NCBI RefSeq assembly: GCF_028649655.1
Contig: NZ_JAQSLN010000004.1
Coordinates: 186,001-250,000, forward strand
Source of the DNA: Halobacteriovorax sp. GB3
Lineage (GTDB): Bacteria > Bdellovibrionota > Bacteriovoracia > Bacteriovoracales > Bacteriovoracaceae
Length of the DNA: 64,000 nucleotides
Direction: 5' to 3'
Under the pieces are notes generated by a model. The model searched no databases, had not been told where the DNA came from, and was given only the letters and a program-made list of their open reading frames with translations. The position numbers were made by a program, and so were the translations under genes. This document shows, piece by piece, positions 49,003-57,410 of the stretch (positions within the stretch are counted from its first letter, which is position 1; every line of letters begins with the position of its first letter).

Positions 49003-49992
49003 ATGATTAATGACCTTTTAAATCTCGCCCAATCAATCGAGTCTAAATGGACTGATGGCACGCACGAATCTTTTTCAAAGATTTCAACCGAAGTACTTCA
49101 AGGTTTAAATTTTAATCACCCTCTCGTTGAGTTTGAAAATGAACTAGCGAAGTGGCTCTTAGAAAATGAGCTTCCTAGACAAATCAATGTCTACAATGAA
49201 TTTGGGCAACCTCCAGTTACACTTTTTAATAATGAGAAATTTGTTATTGATCTTTATTTTTGGATGCACGCCGATACCTCAGTTCACAGTCACTCCTTCT
49301 CAGGAGCATTCAAAGTTCTCTTTGGAAGGTCTGTACATGAGGTTTTCAAAGTTCAAGAAGTAAAAAGCTATTCTAGTGATGTCATGAAAACTGATATTAA
49401 GAGAGAGAGTATTGAGCTATTAAATACAGGCTCTATACATCCTATCCTCTCTGGAAACTCTTTTAACCACAGAGTCCTTCATATTGATCACCCAACAGTT
49501 ACTCTTTGTATTAGAACAGTAAATGACAATAGGCCTCAATGGCATCATTTCACAAATGGCCTAAGTATAGAAAAAAAGAGCTTATCTCAAAAAGAGTTAA
49601 AAACACTTTTTTACTACGACTATTTAAATAATAATGAAAACCCAAAAAGTGTGGATTTCCTTGAAAAAATGATCGCCTCTTTAAGCATCTCTAGTGCTCT
49701 CAATCTCTATGAAATACTTTCGAATGATTTGATGGGTATGAGTGAAGAGTCTGCTGAATTGATCGTTTCTAAAGTCTACGAAAAATACCATCAAACAGAG
49801 TGGTTTTCGATCTATGAAAGCTTTTATCAAGAAGTTCAGGAATATATCTACTTAGAGGCACAAAGCCCTGCTGATAAGATTTTAGAACATGGATATAATT
49901 CCAACTACCCTAAAGAGTTACTCGTAGATTTAATTGAGAAAATACAAGGGTCACCTCTCAACTCATTTCAACAAGAGGTTCTAGACTCCTAG
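49003..49992 (+). CDS. Cytoplasmic protein with cupin-like histidine cluster, unknown function
   Basis: The protein has 329 residues and no signal peptide. A segment FWMHADTSVHSHSFSGAFKVLFG has the H-x-H spacing and following strand of a cupin metal site, and NSFNHRVLHIDHPTVTLCIRT could be its second half. The remaining 150 residues are helical. I recognise no family. The last codons overlap the convergent trypsin-like gene by four bases. Confidence 0.6.
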   Translation: MINDLLNLAQSIESKWTDGTHESFSKISTEVLQGLNFNHPLVEFENELAKWLLENELPRQINVYNEFGQPPVTLFNNEKFVIDLYFWMHADTSVHSHSFSGAFKVLFGRSVHEVFKVQEVKSYSSDVMKTDIKRESIELLNTGSIHPILSGNSFNHRVLHIDHPTVTLCIRTVNDNRPQWHHFTNGLSIEKKSLSQKELKTLFYYDYLNNNENPKSVDFLEKMIASLSISSALNLYEILSNDLMGMSEESAELIVSKVYEKYHQTEWFSIYESFYQEVQEYIYLEAQSPADKILEHGYNSNYPKELLVDLIEKIQGSPLNSFQQEVLDS

Positions 49993-50828
49993 TCATCATA
50001 ACTATTATAAGTGTCCATGGCATCGAAGATTTTCTCTAGAAAATTCTCATGACTATAGAATTCCTCATAGTAACCATAACCATAGACTCCACCTTCGAGA
50101 GTACTCTCGTCTAAGTGACCGATGATAAAGCTCTCTTCTCCATCATGATAAACGATTGCCCCACCAGAAGCTCCACCATAGGCAAAGCAATCCCTTAGGT
50201 AGATATGATTATCTGATTTCTCGATATCTTTACTTATAAATTTACAATTTGAATCGAACGTTAATAACTTCCCTCCACTTCCTTTTTCTTTATCCGCAGA
50301 GTAGCCAGCAGCTGTAAGAGTATCATTCTCGCTTACAAGACTCATATCACCAAGAATGAGAGGTTCAATATCTGTATGCGAAATTTCAGATTCTAAAAGA
50401 AGAATCGCTCTATCTTCTATATGATTTCCTTTATTTAAAACTGTTGCTTTTCTTGTAATTATTTTTCCATCATTTGTTAAAAAGCTAAGAATTATTGGCC
50501 TATCTGACTTTAAACAATGAAACGCAGTTGTCGCTATTCTAGAGTTGTCATCAGAGTCATTTCCAACGAGAGTTGCACTACAGTGGTTATTTAAACGTCC
50601 CACAGCGGCGAGCCATTTTGGAGAACTTTTCTTACGAATCTCTCTATCATCATCTTTATGCATAACTGTATTTGATTTCATCGTAATGTTAAGGGCCTCA
50701 TTCTTTAGTAGCACATCAAAATTACCAAGATCCTTAGTTGAAATACCGACAGACTTATTATTTAAGCATTCAGCCTGTGCGTTTATAAAGATCAAAAAGA
50801 AGAATGTCGCTTTAAGAACCACTTTCAT
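49989..50828 (-). CDS. Secreted trypsin-like serine protease (S1 fold)
   Basis: The protein has a signal peptide (LKATFFFLIFINAQAE). The catalytic triad is readable: histidine in IATTAFHCLK, aspartate in HIEDRAILLLE, serine in CFAYGGASGGAIV. SATLVGND precedes the histidine as in chymotrypsin-fold enzymes. It has about 279 residues. There is no transmembrane segment or PDZ domain, so it is probably a free periplasmic or secreted protease. An in-frame upstream start lacks support. Confidence 0.85.
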   Translation of the reverse strand: MKVVLKATFFFLIFINAQAECLNNKSVGISTKDLGNFDVLLKNEALNITMKSNTVMHKDDDREIRKKSSPKWLAAVGRLNNHCSATLVGNDSDDNSRIATTAFHCLKSDRPIILSFLTNDGKIITRKATVLNKGNHIEDRAILLLESEISHTDIEPLILGDMSLVSENDTLTAAGYSADKEKGSGGKLLTFDSNCKFISKDIEKSDNHIYLRDCFAYGGASGGAIVYHDGEESFIIGHLDESTLEGGVYGYGYYEEFYSHENFLEKIFDAMDTYNSYDD

Positions 50829-50960
50829 AATTAGTACCCATAAGATGTTTACATTAGATATAAGCAAAAATGAGGCCATTACAAATAGCGATAAGCGACT
50901 GTTTTTACAAACGATATTTCAATTCCCAATTAAAAATTGACTAAAATATAGACACTCTGA

Positions 50961-51851
50961 CTATGAAATACACTTTCTAATTTCTTGAAATAAGAAGTCT
51001 GTGCATGTCTTTATTTTTGGACTCTTACTGATACTTTTATGTGTAAGGATCCAAAGGTCAGAACCAATAAAATCAGAAGGCCTAGACACGAGAACCAGAT
51101 CTTTATAAATTCCGGTAAAATAATCTGGTAAAACAGATAACCCGAGCCCCTCAGAACACAGGCGTCCCATTACATTAACGTTATCAACGCGAAGGACTTG
51201 CTCCTCACTATTACAAATCTCTTTGAGCCATAAAGATGACTTTAAATGTGAAAGAGAATTGTCCAAACCAACATACTGTTGACTCGCTAAATTCTTTCGA
51301 ATCTTATTTTTATCTCCATTCTTCTTTATATATTTCTTTGAGGCATACAATCCAAAGTTGATTTTTCCAACATTCCTTCCTATCAAATGTAGAGGTACAT
51401 CGTTTGAAGGTCGAATCGCAATATCGGCCTCCCTTTTCGATAGATTATAAAATTGGTTCGACACTTTTAAATCAATTTGCAGTGACGGCCATTTTTTTTG
51501 AAATTTAAATAGAATATTCGGTAAGAACGTCGCAGCTATGGAGTGGGTTGTTGTAATTGTTACTCGCCCTTTTAGTGTGTCCTCAAGTCCTTGAATAGAA
51601 CGGAAAACTTCATCCATTTGATCTTCAATAGAGGCGACTTTTAAATAAAGGTCATCTCCAGCACTTGTTAAAAAATAACCATCCGGTGTACTTTCAAATA
51701 GCTTAATATTGAATCTCTCTTCAAAGTTTTTGATTCGTCTATACACTGTCGTATGATTGCTATCTAGAAGCTTAGCCGCTCTTTGCAGCTTCTTTTCCTT
51801 AGCTAAAGCAAGAAAGAATTTAATATCTTCCCAATTCTCACTTATGTTCAT
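50961..51851 (-). CDS. LysR-family transcriptional regulator
   Basis: The LysR helix-turn-helix is at the N-terminus (WEDIKFFLALAKEKKLQRAAKLLDSNHTTVYRRIKNFEERFNIKLFESTPDGYFLTSAG). The effector domain follows (LKGRVTITTTHSIAATFLPNILFKFQKKWPSLQIDL, LCSEGLGLSVLPDYF). It has 296 residues. It is divergent from the SnoaL-like and DoxX genes 80 bp away, the likely regulon. The effector is unknown. Confidence 0.9.
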   Translation of the reverse strand: MNISENWEDIKFFLALAKEKKLQRAAKLLDSNHTTVYRRIKNFEERFNIKLFESTPDGYFLTSAGDDLYLKVASIEDQMDEVFRSIQGLEDTLKGRVTITTTHSIAATFLPNILFKFQKKWPSLQIDLKVSNQFYNLSKREADIAIRPSNDVPLHLIGRNVGKINFGLYASKKYIKKNGDKNKIRKNLASQQYVGLDNSLSHLKSSLWLKEICNSEEQVLRVDNVNVMGRLCSEGLGLSVLPDYFTGIYKDLVLVSRPSDFIGSDLWILTHKSISKSPKIKTCTDFLFQEIRKCIS

Positions 51852-51932
51852 TTTTGAACACCTCTTTTGAAAAACAACACATTTATTCTCATTTTTAAAA
51901 AGCTTATACTAAATTCAATCAAAGGAGAAGTG

Positions 51933-52346
51933 ATGAAAAAAGAAGAAATCACAGTTGATAAGATTCATAAACTTTACGAATACTATGCTCAAAGAAATGA
52001 AAAAGCTCTAAACGAGATCTTTCATGAAAACATTAAATGGAGTCAGCTTCCAGGTTTTCCGGGAGGAATGATAAGTATCGGACTTAAACAAATTTTCAAA
52101 AATGTCTTTGATGGAAATGCAAATAGATGGAAAGAATTTTCTTTTGAAATTGATTCTATCTCGATTGGTCCAGAATTTGTCCTCGTAGAAGGACGGTATG
52201 AAGTAAGCGCAAAAAATTCTGGTGGCCAAGCAACTGCTTTAACTTCACACGTCTATCGTTTTAATGAACAAGGAAAAATTATCTCCTTCCAACAATACAC
52301 AGATTCAAAATTACTTTGGGATTGCTACTCATTGAGCCTCTCATAA
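51933..52346 (+). CDS. SnoaL/NTF2-like protein
   Basis: The protein has 137 residues. NTF2-like fold: IHKLYEYYAQRNEKALNEIFHENIKWSQLPG, GLKQIFKNVFD, VLVEGRYEV, and the closing HVYRFNEQGKIISFQQYTDS. It is a small cytoplasmic protein of the type often found beside oxidoreductases or stress genes. AAAGGAGAAGTG precedes the ATG. Its end is 18 bases before the DoxX gene, so they are co-transcribed. Confidence 0.85.
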   Translation: MKKEEITVDKIHKLYEYYAQRNEKALNEIFHENIKWSQLPGFPGGMISIGLKQIFKNVFDGNANRWKEFSFEIDSISIGPEFVLVEGRYEVSAKNSGGQATALTSHVYRFNEQGKIISFQQYTDSKLLWDCYSLSLS

Positions 52347-52363
52347 ATACAAAAGGAAAAAAT

Positions 52364-52756
52364 ATGAATGCAAAAAATTATTCTTTAATCTCACTTATTC
52401 TAAGAATTGCTATTGGTAGTTTATTTTTAGGAACAGGCCTAATTAAAATCTCTGGTGGTATCGATGGAACAATCGCCTATTACATGTCAATGTTTGAAAA
52501 AACGATATTTCCAATCTTTCTTATTAAACTTCATGCAAGTATCATCATTTTCGTAGAGCTCTTTTTAGCAGTGTGGCTTCTATCTGGAATTCAATTAAGA
52601 AAGGCATGGATATTTTCAATATTAACGTTAATCTCATTGGCCTTTGGAATGATTTTCACTTACAAATTTAATGTCGTCTCTGACAATTACATCTACGTCG
52701 TGATTTCATGCCTTGGACTTTTGCTAGAGCCCTACGATACGTATAGAAAACAATAG
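52364..52756 (+). CDS. DoxX-family membrane protein (paralog 3)
   Basis: The protein has 130 residues and four membrane segments. DoxX-type features: SLILRIAIGSLFLGTGLIKI, a central FVELFLAVWLLSGIQLRKAW, which aligns with EI-(x)-LLxxxIRLKE of the other two. It is more distant from those two than they are from each other. AAAAGGAAAAAAT precedes the ATG. It is controlled by the divergent LysR in this context. Confidence 0.8.
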   Translation: MNAKNYSLISLILRIAIGSLFLGTGLIKISGGIDGTIAYYMSMFEKTIFPIFLIKLHASIIIFVELFLAVWLLSGIQLRKAWIFSILTLISLAFGMIFTYKFNVVSDNYIYVVISCLGLLLEPYDTYRKQ

Positions 52757-52792
52757 TCTCTAAAAGGCCGGCAATTTAGCTGGCCTAGAGAC
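52756..52792. terminator. Bidirectional terminator, imperfect stem
   Basis: GTCTCTA and TAGAGAC flank an inner GGCC/GGCC stem with a small mismatch, between the convergent DoxX and coiled-coil membrane protein genes. Confidence 0.6.
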
Positions 52793-53555
52793 TTAAAGCT
52801 TCATAATGATTTAAATACCTTTCTATAATATGCTCACATCGCAATATGACTTCGCCTTGAGAGGCATTCGTTTCACGACAGTTTTTACGAATTTCTTCGT
52901 AATCTTTCATAGCATCGCTAGCTTCTTTAAGGTGAAATTTAAAATTCTTGCTAGCTATTCGTTGAAAATGTGGGATGAAAGAAAGTAACTCTTTTTGTAA
53001 TACAAAATTTGAATTAAGCTGATCAATGAGATCATGTTGTTTCTGATTTCTAATTTCGACTATTGTCTTTAATAGTGAGGAAGGTAATACCTTCGCAAAG
53101 AGATTTAAATTTAACGCCATTTCCAGTCCAACTGGATCTTGGAAAGAGAGATGACCTTCTTGTGAAATGAGCTTCATTATTTCGTTTTCTTCTACATCCT
53201 CGAAAAGACTTTGATTACAAATACTCTCACAATAATCGGAAAGTTTTGTAATTTTACTTCTTTCTCTCATCATTGATTCTATTTTAAAAAGTTGAATAGA
53301 AGCTCTTGTTAGATCTAGAATTACATCTTCTTTTGACTCTAATTCTAAGTCCTCAACTTCTCTGTTAGCTTTCTTTGACGTTTGTTCGATAAATTCCAGT
53401 TTTAAATAATTCGATTCCACTGACCCTTGATAACTCAATTTACGAATAAAGATTAATGTTGCAATAAAGACGGTAAAGTAGCAAATAACCCCAATCGCAC
53501 AACTTATGATCAAAGTTTTCTTCAAGTTAAATTTAAAAGAGCTCATTTTTATCAT
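52785..53555 (-). CDS. Membrane-anchored coiled-coil protein, unknown function
   Basis: The protein has 256 residues. One N-terminal transmembrane segment (TLIISCAIGVICYFTVFIATLIFI) is followed by a long mostly helical domain (EQTSKKANREVEDLELESKEDV...). Two cysteines lie in YCESICNQS and one in NCRETN. The start ATG, or an alternative three codons later, lies in a hairpin that also ends the upstream gene. No family is recognised; the layout is like sensor domains of methyl-accepting proteins but without HAMP. Confidence 0.6.
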   Translation of the reverse strand: MIKMSSFKFNLKKTLIISCAIGVICYFTVFIATLIFIRKLSYQGSVESNYLKLEFIEQTSKKANREVEDLELESKEDVILDLTRASIQLFKIESMMRERSKITKLSDYCESICNQSLFEDVEENEIMKLISQEGHLSFQDPVGLEMALNLNLFAKVLPSSLLKTIVEIRNQKQHDLIDQLNSNFVLQKELLSFIPHFQRIASKNFKFHLKEASDAMKDYEEIRKNCRETNASQGEVILRCEHIIERYLNHYEALSL

Positions 53556-53565
53556 GAGCTCTTTT
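53535..53565 (-). terminator. 12-bp perfect hairpin overlapping the next gene's start codons
   Basis: AAAAGAGCTCAT and ATGAGCTCTTTT flank a seven-base loop. It is about 30 bases after the stop of the Cys-repeat protein gene and contains both candidate ATGs of the coiled-coil membrane protein gene. It is a terminator by form and may also hide the start codon. Confidence 0.65.
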
Positions 53566-53594
53566 TATCTGAACATTTTTTATTTTTAAACTAA

Positions 53595-54095
53595 TTAAAT
53601 ACTTCCACTGCAACTTTTTGCAACTTCAACAACTTCAGAGATCTCATTACAACCAAAAGCTCCTAGTTTATTACAAACAAACTCAACACATGAGTTATCT
53701 GCACCAACACATGCTCTAGCAATCGTTTTGACCTCTTCTTTTTCATTACAGCCAAATGTCCCAACTCGATCACACAAGTTTGCTAGACAATCTCCACTAT
53801 AATTTCCACGACAAGCTTGACCAATTTCTATGACCTCTTCCACTTCATTACAACCAAACGTCCCTAGTTTTTCACAGGCAACTTCCATACAAGCCGAACC
53901 AATTGGATTTTGTGGTCGGCAACGATCCATTCGGTCTGATTCTTCGAGGGCCCTTTCTTGGGTTGGTGCCATTAATGAAAAAAGTAAGTATTCATCTGAT
54001 GCCTGTTTAATCTTACTGCTCATCGACTCTTGTGCTCCCAGTGAACCACTCATAAAGCACAATACAAAAATAATAACTGAAGTTAGTTTTCTCAT
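53595..54095 (-). CDS. Exported protein with three cysteine-rich repeats
   Basis: The protein has 166 residues. After a signal peptide (SVIIFVLCFMSGSLGAQ) and a short linker, a module of about 33 residues occurs three times with the pattern C-x3-x-C-x-K/R-L/V-G-x-FGCNE-x-EEV-x-I-A-x-x-C-x-G (for example VACEKLGTFGCNEVEEV, NLCDRVGTFGCNEKEEV, FVCNKLGAFGCNEISEV). Each module has four cysteines. It is probably a disulfide-stabilised periplasmic or secreted protein. GGGGAGAGG precedes the ATG. No family is recognised. Confidence 0.75.
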   Translation of the reverse strand: MRKLTSVIIFVLCFMSGSLGAQESMSSKIKQASDEYLLFSLMAPTQERALEESDRMDRCRPQNPIGSACMEVACEKLGTFGCNEVEEVIEIGQACRGNYSGDCLANLCDRVGTFGCNEKEEVKTIARACVGADNSCVEFVCNKLGAFGCNEISEVVEVAKSCSGSI

Positions 54096-54342
54096 CCCTC
54101 TCCCCTTGTTCATGATTAAATTTTACAGAGCAAAATAGATGCCAAGTTTTATCATTTATAAATAAGTTTTTCGGAGTCCCAACGCCCCTTGCATTTAGTC
54201 ATTTAGATTCAAACTGCCCCACGCTCTCAGTCAATTCAGGCAAAGTGACTTCATTAATCCTTCTCGTTCAAGTAATTTGGATAAACTGTTTGACCACTCA
54301 AACCTTTGTTGTTAAATCAAATCAAACTTTAAAGGAGCTCAT

Positions 54343-54825
54343 ATGCTAAAGAAGACTATTCTTGCAACACTAATTTCTTTCCAGGCCTTCGCTGCCCCTC
54401 AGACAGCTAGTGACTTAAAATTCGTTACTAATTTCAAAGGCTTTACTTGTAAGAGCTATAAAAACAAAGTTGAAGCTCCTGTTGAATTTAAAGAACTTGG
54501 AGTTAAGTTAACGAATCTAGGGATTTCAGATAGCACTCGTGTAGCGATTATGGATGCTCAATCTGACGATGGGCAATGCCTCTATAGTGCTCACTTCTCA
54601 AGAAAGAAAGGTGAGAAAATTCTTAACTTCGAAACATCTGTTACAAATAACGACTCTGCTCGCTGCCAAGAACTGGCCGCAGATCTCGATGAAATCATGA
54701 AGCCAGGCTTTCGTTATGTCATCAAATTCAATGCTTACCTCGCCCTTCTCTTTGGTTACGACCTAGAAAGTGTCTGCGACCAATCAACAGGAAATAACAT
54801 CGCCGAATTTCACTGGGAAATCTAA
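54343..54825 (+). CDS. Small exported protein, unknown function
   Basis: The protein has 160 residues. A signal peptide (cleavage near AFAA) is followed by a domain with four cysteines (FTCKS, QCLY, RCQE, VCDQ), likely two disulfides. AAAGGAGCTCAT precedes the ATG. The next gene, similar in style, is separated by a large hairpin. No family is recognised. Confidence 0.65.
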   Translation: MLKKTILATLISFQAFAAPQTASDLKFVTNFKGFTCKSYKNKVEAPVEFKELGVKLTNLGISDSTRVAIMDAQSDDGQCLYSAHFSRKKGEKILNFETSVTNNDSARCQELAADLDEIMKPGFRYVIKFNAYLALLFGYDLESVCDQSTGNNIAEFHWEI

Positions 54826-54829
54826 TATT

Positions 54830-54892
54830 GTCCTGGATACTTTTCTAGCGGCAGCGTGGCTAACGCGACGACGCTACAAAAGTATCCAGGAC
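54830..54892. repeat. Large three-tier hairpin with a 15-bp perfect outer stem
   Basis: GTCCTGGATACTTTT pairs perfectly with AAAAGTATCCAGGAC. Inside, TAGCG pairs with CGCTA and GCGT with ACGC around a five-base loop GGCTA. The interior is clearly more GC-rich than its surroundings. It is longer than a normal terminator, with no long T-run on either strand. Confidence 0.7.
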
Positions 54893-54975
54893 CAAAAAGG
54901 GAAAAGTTTACAGGACGACTTTCGTGTTCATACAAAACGCGTCATAAATAGATAAATTTTCTTCACAGGGGAAAC

Positions 54976-55377
54976 ATGATGAAAAATCTATTACTAGCTC
55001 TTGGACTAACCGTATCTCTAAACAGCGCAGCCAATCTCTGCGAACTACCATCTTCTGCAGATCTCAATGTAAATTACAGCGAACTAGAATGTGACCACGC
55101 GACTAAGCAAGTTCGAATCTATAAGCCAAAATATGAACTCGACGGTAAAGAACGTCCTCTTCTTATGATCGAACAAGAATTTCTCCAATGGCACGAAAGC
55201 TACCTCGATAGAGTATGTTCTCTATTTGGATTTGAAGCCTATGTCGACTTTAAGACGAAAAAAGTATTTGCCTACATGTCTAAGGGAATTGGTCTAAAAG
55301 GAAGATTTTTTAAAAAGATGGAAGTCTTAAGAAAGTCACCAAATAAAGCACCATTCAAATACATTACTTGCCAATAA
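54976..55377 (+). CDS. Small exported protein, unknown function
   Basis: The protein has 133 residues with a signal peptide (cleavage near NSAAN) and cysteines in NLCELP, LECDHA, RVCSLF and YITCQ. AGGGGAAAC precedes two adjacent ATGs, either of which may be used. Its own terminator follows. There is no obvious homology to the preceding exported protein, though size and cysteine count are similar. Confidence 0.65.
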   Translation: MMKNLLLALGLTVSLNSAANLCELPSSADLNVNYSELECDHATKQVRIYKPKYELDGKERPLLMIEQEFLQWHESYLDRVCSLFGFEAYVDFKTKKVFAYMSKGIGLKGRFFKKMEVLRKSPNKAPFKYITCQ

Positions 55378-55380
55378 TAA

Positions 55381-55408
55381 AAAAGGGAGCTTCAAAGCTC
55401 CCTCTTTT
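55381..55408. terminator. Bidirectional terminator
   Basis: GGGAGCTT and AAGCTCCC form a short-loop stem with A- and T-rich flanks between convergent exported-protein genes. Confidence 0.85.
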
Positions 55409-55417
55409 CTGAAATAA

Positions 55418-55756
55418 TTACTTAACTTCGCTACATCCACCAGCAACGACTTCAAGAGCTTCACTACCTCTTGCGAATTCGTAGAAGTATTCACATTCGA
55501 TATTTAACTCTTCAACGAAAACTGTTCCATCTTCGTCTTTATATTCAGTTACTTCTTTTGTCGAAGTCTCTGCCACAAGATAAATTGTATCTTCATCTGA
55601 ATCAACAAGAAGAACGCTTTTTACTACTTCATTTTCTGAACTAGAAAGTGATTGAACAACTGCTTCCTTAGCGATAGCAACTTCAAGTGCACTTGGTGCT
55701 GCTGCAAAAGATAGAGAACTCATAACAAGTGAAATAAAAACGATCATTTTTTTCAT
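55418..55756 (-). CDS. Small exported acidic protein, unknown function
   Basis: The protein has 112 residues. A signal peptide (cleavage near SFAAA) is followed by a beta-rich, very acidic mature part with two cysteines (IECEYF and GGCSEVK). The shape resembles a small cystatin-like or secreted domain, but no family is recognised. AGGAGTTTTAT precedes the ATG. Confidence 0.65.
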   Translation of the reverse strand: MKKMIVFISLVMSSLSFAAAPSALEVAIAKEAVVQSLSSSENEVVKSVLLVDSDEDTIYLVAETSTKEVTEYKDEDGTVFVEELNIECEYFYEFARGSEALEVVAGGCSEVK

Positions 55757-55888
55757 ATAAAACTCCTGTAAGTTATGACTCTTTATTACCAGTGAATTAT
55801 TTTCTAGTCTTAACTACTGAAATTTATACAGATCTATACATGCTAATCAATGGATATATTATTAAACAAATCTACCAAATGGCTGAAT

Positions 55889-56593
55889 TTAGTCTCTTCT
55901 CGTTATTGGAATAATCTTTCTTTTTCTTTTTAAATCCAGATAGGCTTGTCTTACTTTCTTAACAATATACTCTGGAGTTTGCTTACTCATGGCCACATAA
56001 AAACTTCCCGGCTGATCAATTTCCCAAACAGGCTTTACAAGATTTTTCTTATCTAAGTGATCTTTTGAATAATCAAGCATCACCATTAGTTCAGCCCGTT
56101 CATTGATAAGCATTTTATAGGCTTGCTTTAAATCCGTTGTTGGATAGATTTGTGCGCCTCTTTTAGAAATATAATCAGTCACTGTCGCTTTTCTAAGACT
56201 TAAAGTTTTGTAGGCCTCTAAATCTTGCCAGCGCTTAATTGAGATATCCTTTCTCTTCTTTAGAGCATAGATAAACATACGGCGATCACTCACTCGCCCT
56301 ATCCAGTGAAACTTATCTTCGCGCTCTTTCGTTCTTACAATAGTATAAAAGAGAACATTTGGGTTCTTGAGAGCGTAATCGTAGACAATCTCCCAACTTG
56401 TAATGATATTCTTCTTAACCTTAAGACCTGATTTTTTAATGATCTTCTCGACCATTTCGTACACTTTACCCTGCTTAACTCCATTCACTTGAAAACTCAG
56501 GGGGTGAAAGGAGTCACCAAGTACCGTTATTTCATTAGCAAAGGATGGGGCAGTTATGAGAAAAAGGAGTGTAAACAATCGTAAATATTGCAT
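55889..56593 (-). CDS. Periplasmic solute-binding protein, family 3 type
   Basis: The protein has 234 residues with a signal peptide (cleavage near SFANE). SBP_bac_3-like order: ITVLGDSFHPLSFQVNGVKQGKVYEMVEKIIKKSG, YTIVRTKEREDKFHWIGRV, KTLSLRKATVTDYI, AELMVMLDYSK and the closing SFYVAMSKQTPEYIVKKVRQAY. It has no transport partner, like the one at 5.4 kb; the two are not close in sequence. It is an orphan binding protein; the ligand is unknown. Confidence 0.8.
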   Translation of the reverse strand: MQYLRLFTLLFLITAPSFANEITVLGDSFHPLSFQVNGVKQGKVYEMVEKIIKKSGLKVKKNIITSWEIVYDYALKNPNVLFYTIVRTKEREDKFHWIGRVSDRRMFIYALKKRKDISIKRWQDLEAYKTLSLRKATVTDYISKRGAQIYPTTDLKQAYKMLINERAELMVMLDYSKDHLDKKNLVKPVWEIDQPGSFYVAMSKQTPEYIVKKVRQAYLDLKRKRKIIPITRRD

Positions 56594-56766
56594 TCTTAAT
56601 TCCAGTTTAACTTATTTACTAAACATCATATGCCTATTATTCATATCTCGCAACTACTGGGCTGGCCGTTTAGATTCTTAACGGCCCCCATAATTTTTTC
56701 TCGGCCTAAGTTCCGTTTTATATTTATTGCTAATCTTTCTTATATATTCATTATGAGGAGAGACAC

Positions 56767-57339
56767 ATGAAGAAACTATTTTTCGGATTATTGGCCATTT
56801 CATTTCTTGCTAACTTTGGAGCAAAAGCACAGGAGGAAATTTTTCTCCACCAAATCCAAAGGGATCTTGATAAAAATGCCTACGCCAATAAGACGAATCT
56901 TCACGATAAGCTTTTTGATAATAGCTACATCGCCATCGATCTTCATTTACCAATTCTACCGAGTGATCTTTCAGCTGCTGTTGGTTATGAGATTGCTGGT
57001 GGTAAAGCTGAAGTTGAACTTTATGTATCAGCTCGACTTTCTCGCTATCTTTCAAGTGAACACGATCTCCACCTTCCAATTGGGGCGAGAGTTAGAATTG
57101 CACTCAATGATTCTCAAACTGTTTATCTCGAATATCAAAGAGAGTTCACTGTCGTTAATAACAATGACTATGGACTATATGAGACGCCGAATATGGTTTC
57201 TGTCATGTATAGATTCGACCAAAGCCAAATTCATGTTGGCTGTGGAGTCGGTCAGAAAACTCACCATGCTTGGAGAGATGAAGATCACGATCCAGAAAAC
57301 GGGGTCTATTTCGAATGTAAATTCGGTAAGAAGTTTTAA
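56767..57339 (+). CDS. Exported protein with beta-barrel-like pattern, unknown function
   Basis: The protein has 190 residues. A signal peptide (cleavage near AKAQ) is followed by alternating polar/apolar strands (AAVGYEIAGGKAEVELYVSARLSRYL, LPIGARVRIALNDSQTVYLEYQREFTVVNNN, NMVSVMYRFDQSQIHVGCGVG) ending FECKFGKKF, consistent with a small outer-membrane barrel. GAGGAGAGACAC precedes the ATG. A long open frame in a different phase of the same strand is not the gene. Confidence 0.7.
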   Translation: MKKLFFGLLAISFLANFGAKAQEEIFLHQIQRDLDKNAYANKTNLHDKLFDNSYIAIDLHLPILPSDLSAAVGYEIAGGKAEVELYVSARLSRYLSSEHDLHLPIGARVRIALNDSQTVYLEYQREFTVVNNNDYGLYETPNMVSVMYRFDQSQIHVGCGVGQKTHHAWRDEDHDPENGVYFECKFGKKF

Positions 57340-57347
57340 TATGTTAG

Positions 57348-57372
57348 AAGGGGGCATACGCCCCTTTTTTTT
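57348..57372. terminator. Terminator
   Basis: GGGGC and GCCCC form a stem with an ATAC loop, extended by A/T pairs, followed by a T-run after the beta-rich exported protein gene. Confidence 0.85.
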
Positions 57373-57410
57373 TACGTTTTTCTAAGTGAAAGACCGTGGT
57401 AAGATGAACT

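Noticed and set aside
56807-57385. 192-codon frame on the plus strand
   Set aside because: It is in another phase of the beta-rich exported protein gene, which has the signal peptide and GAGGAG site; the frame is a by-product of base composition.
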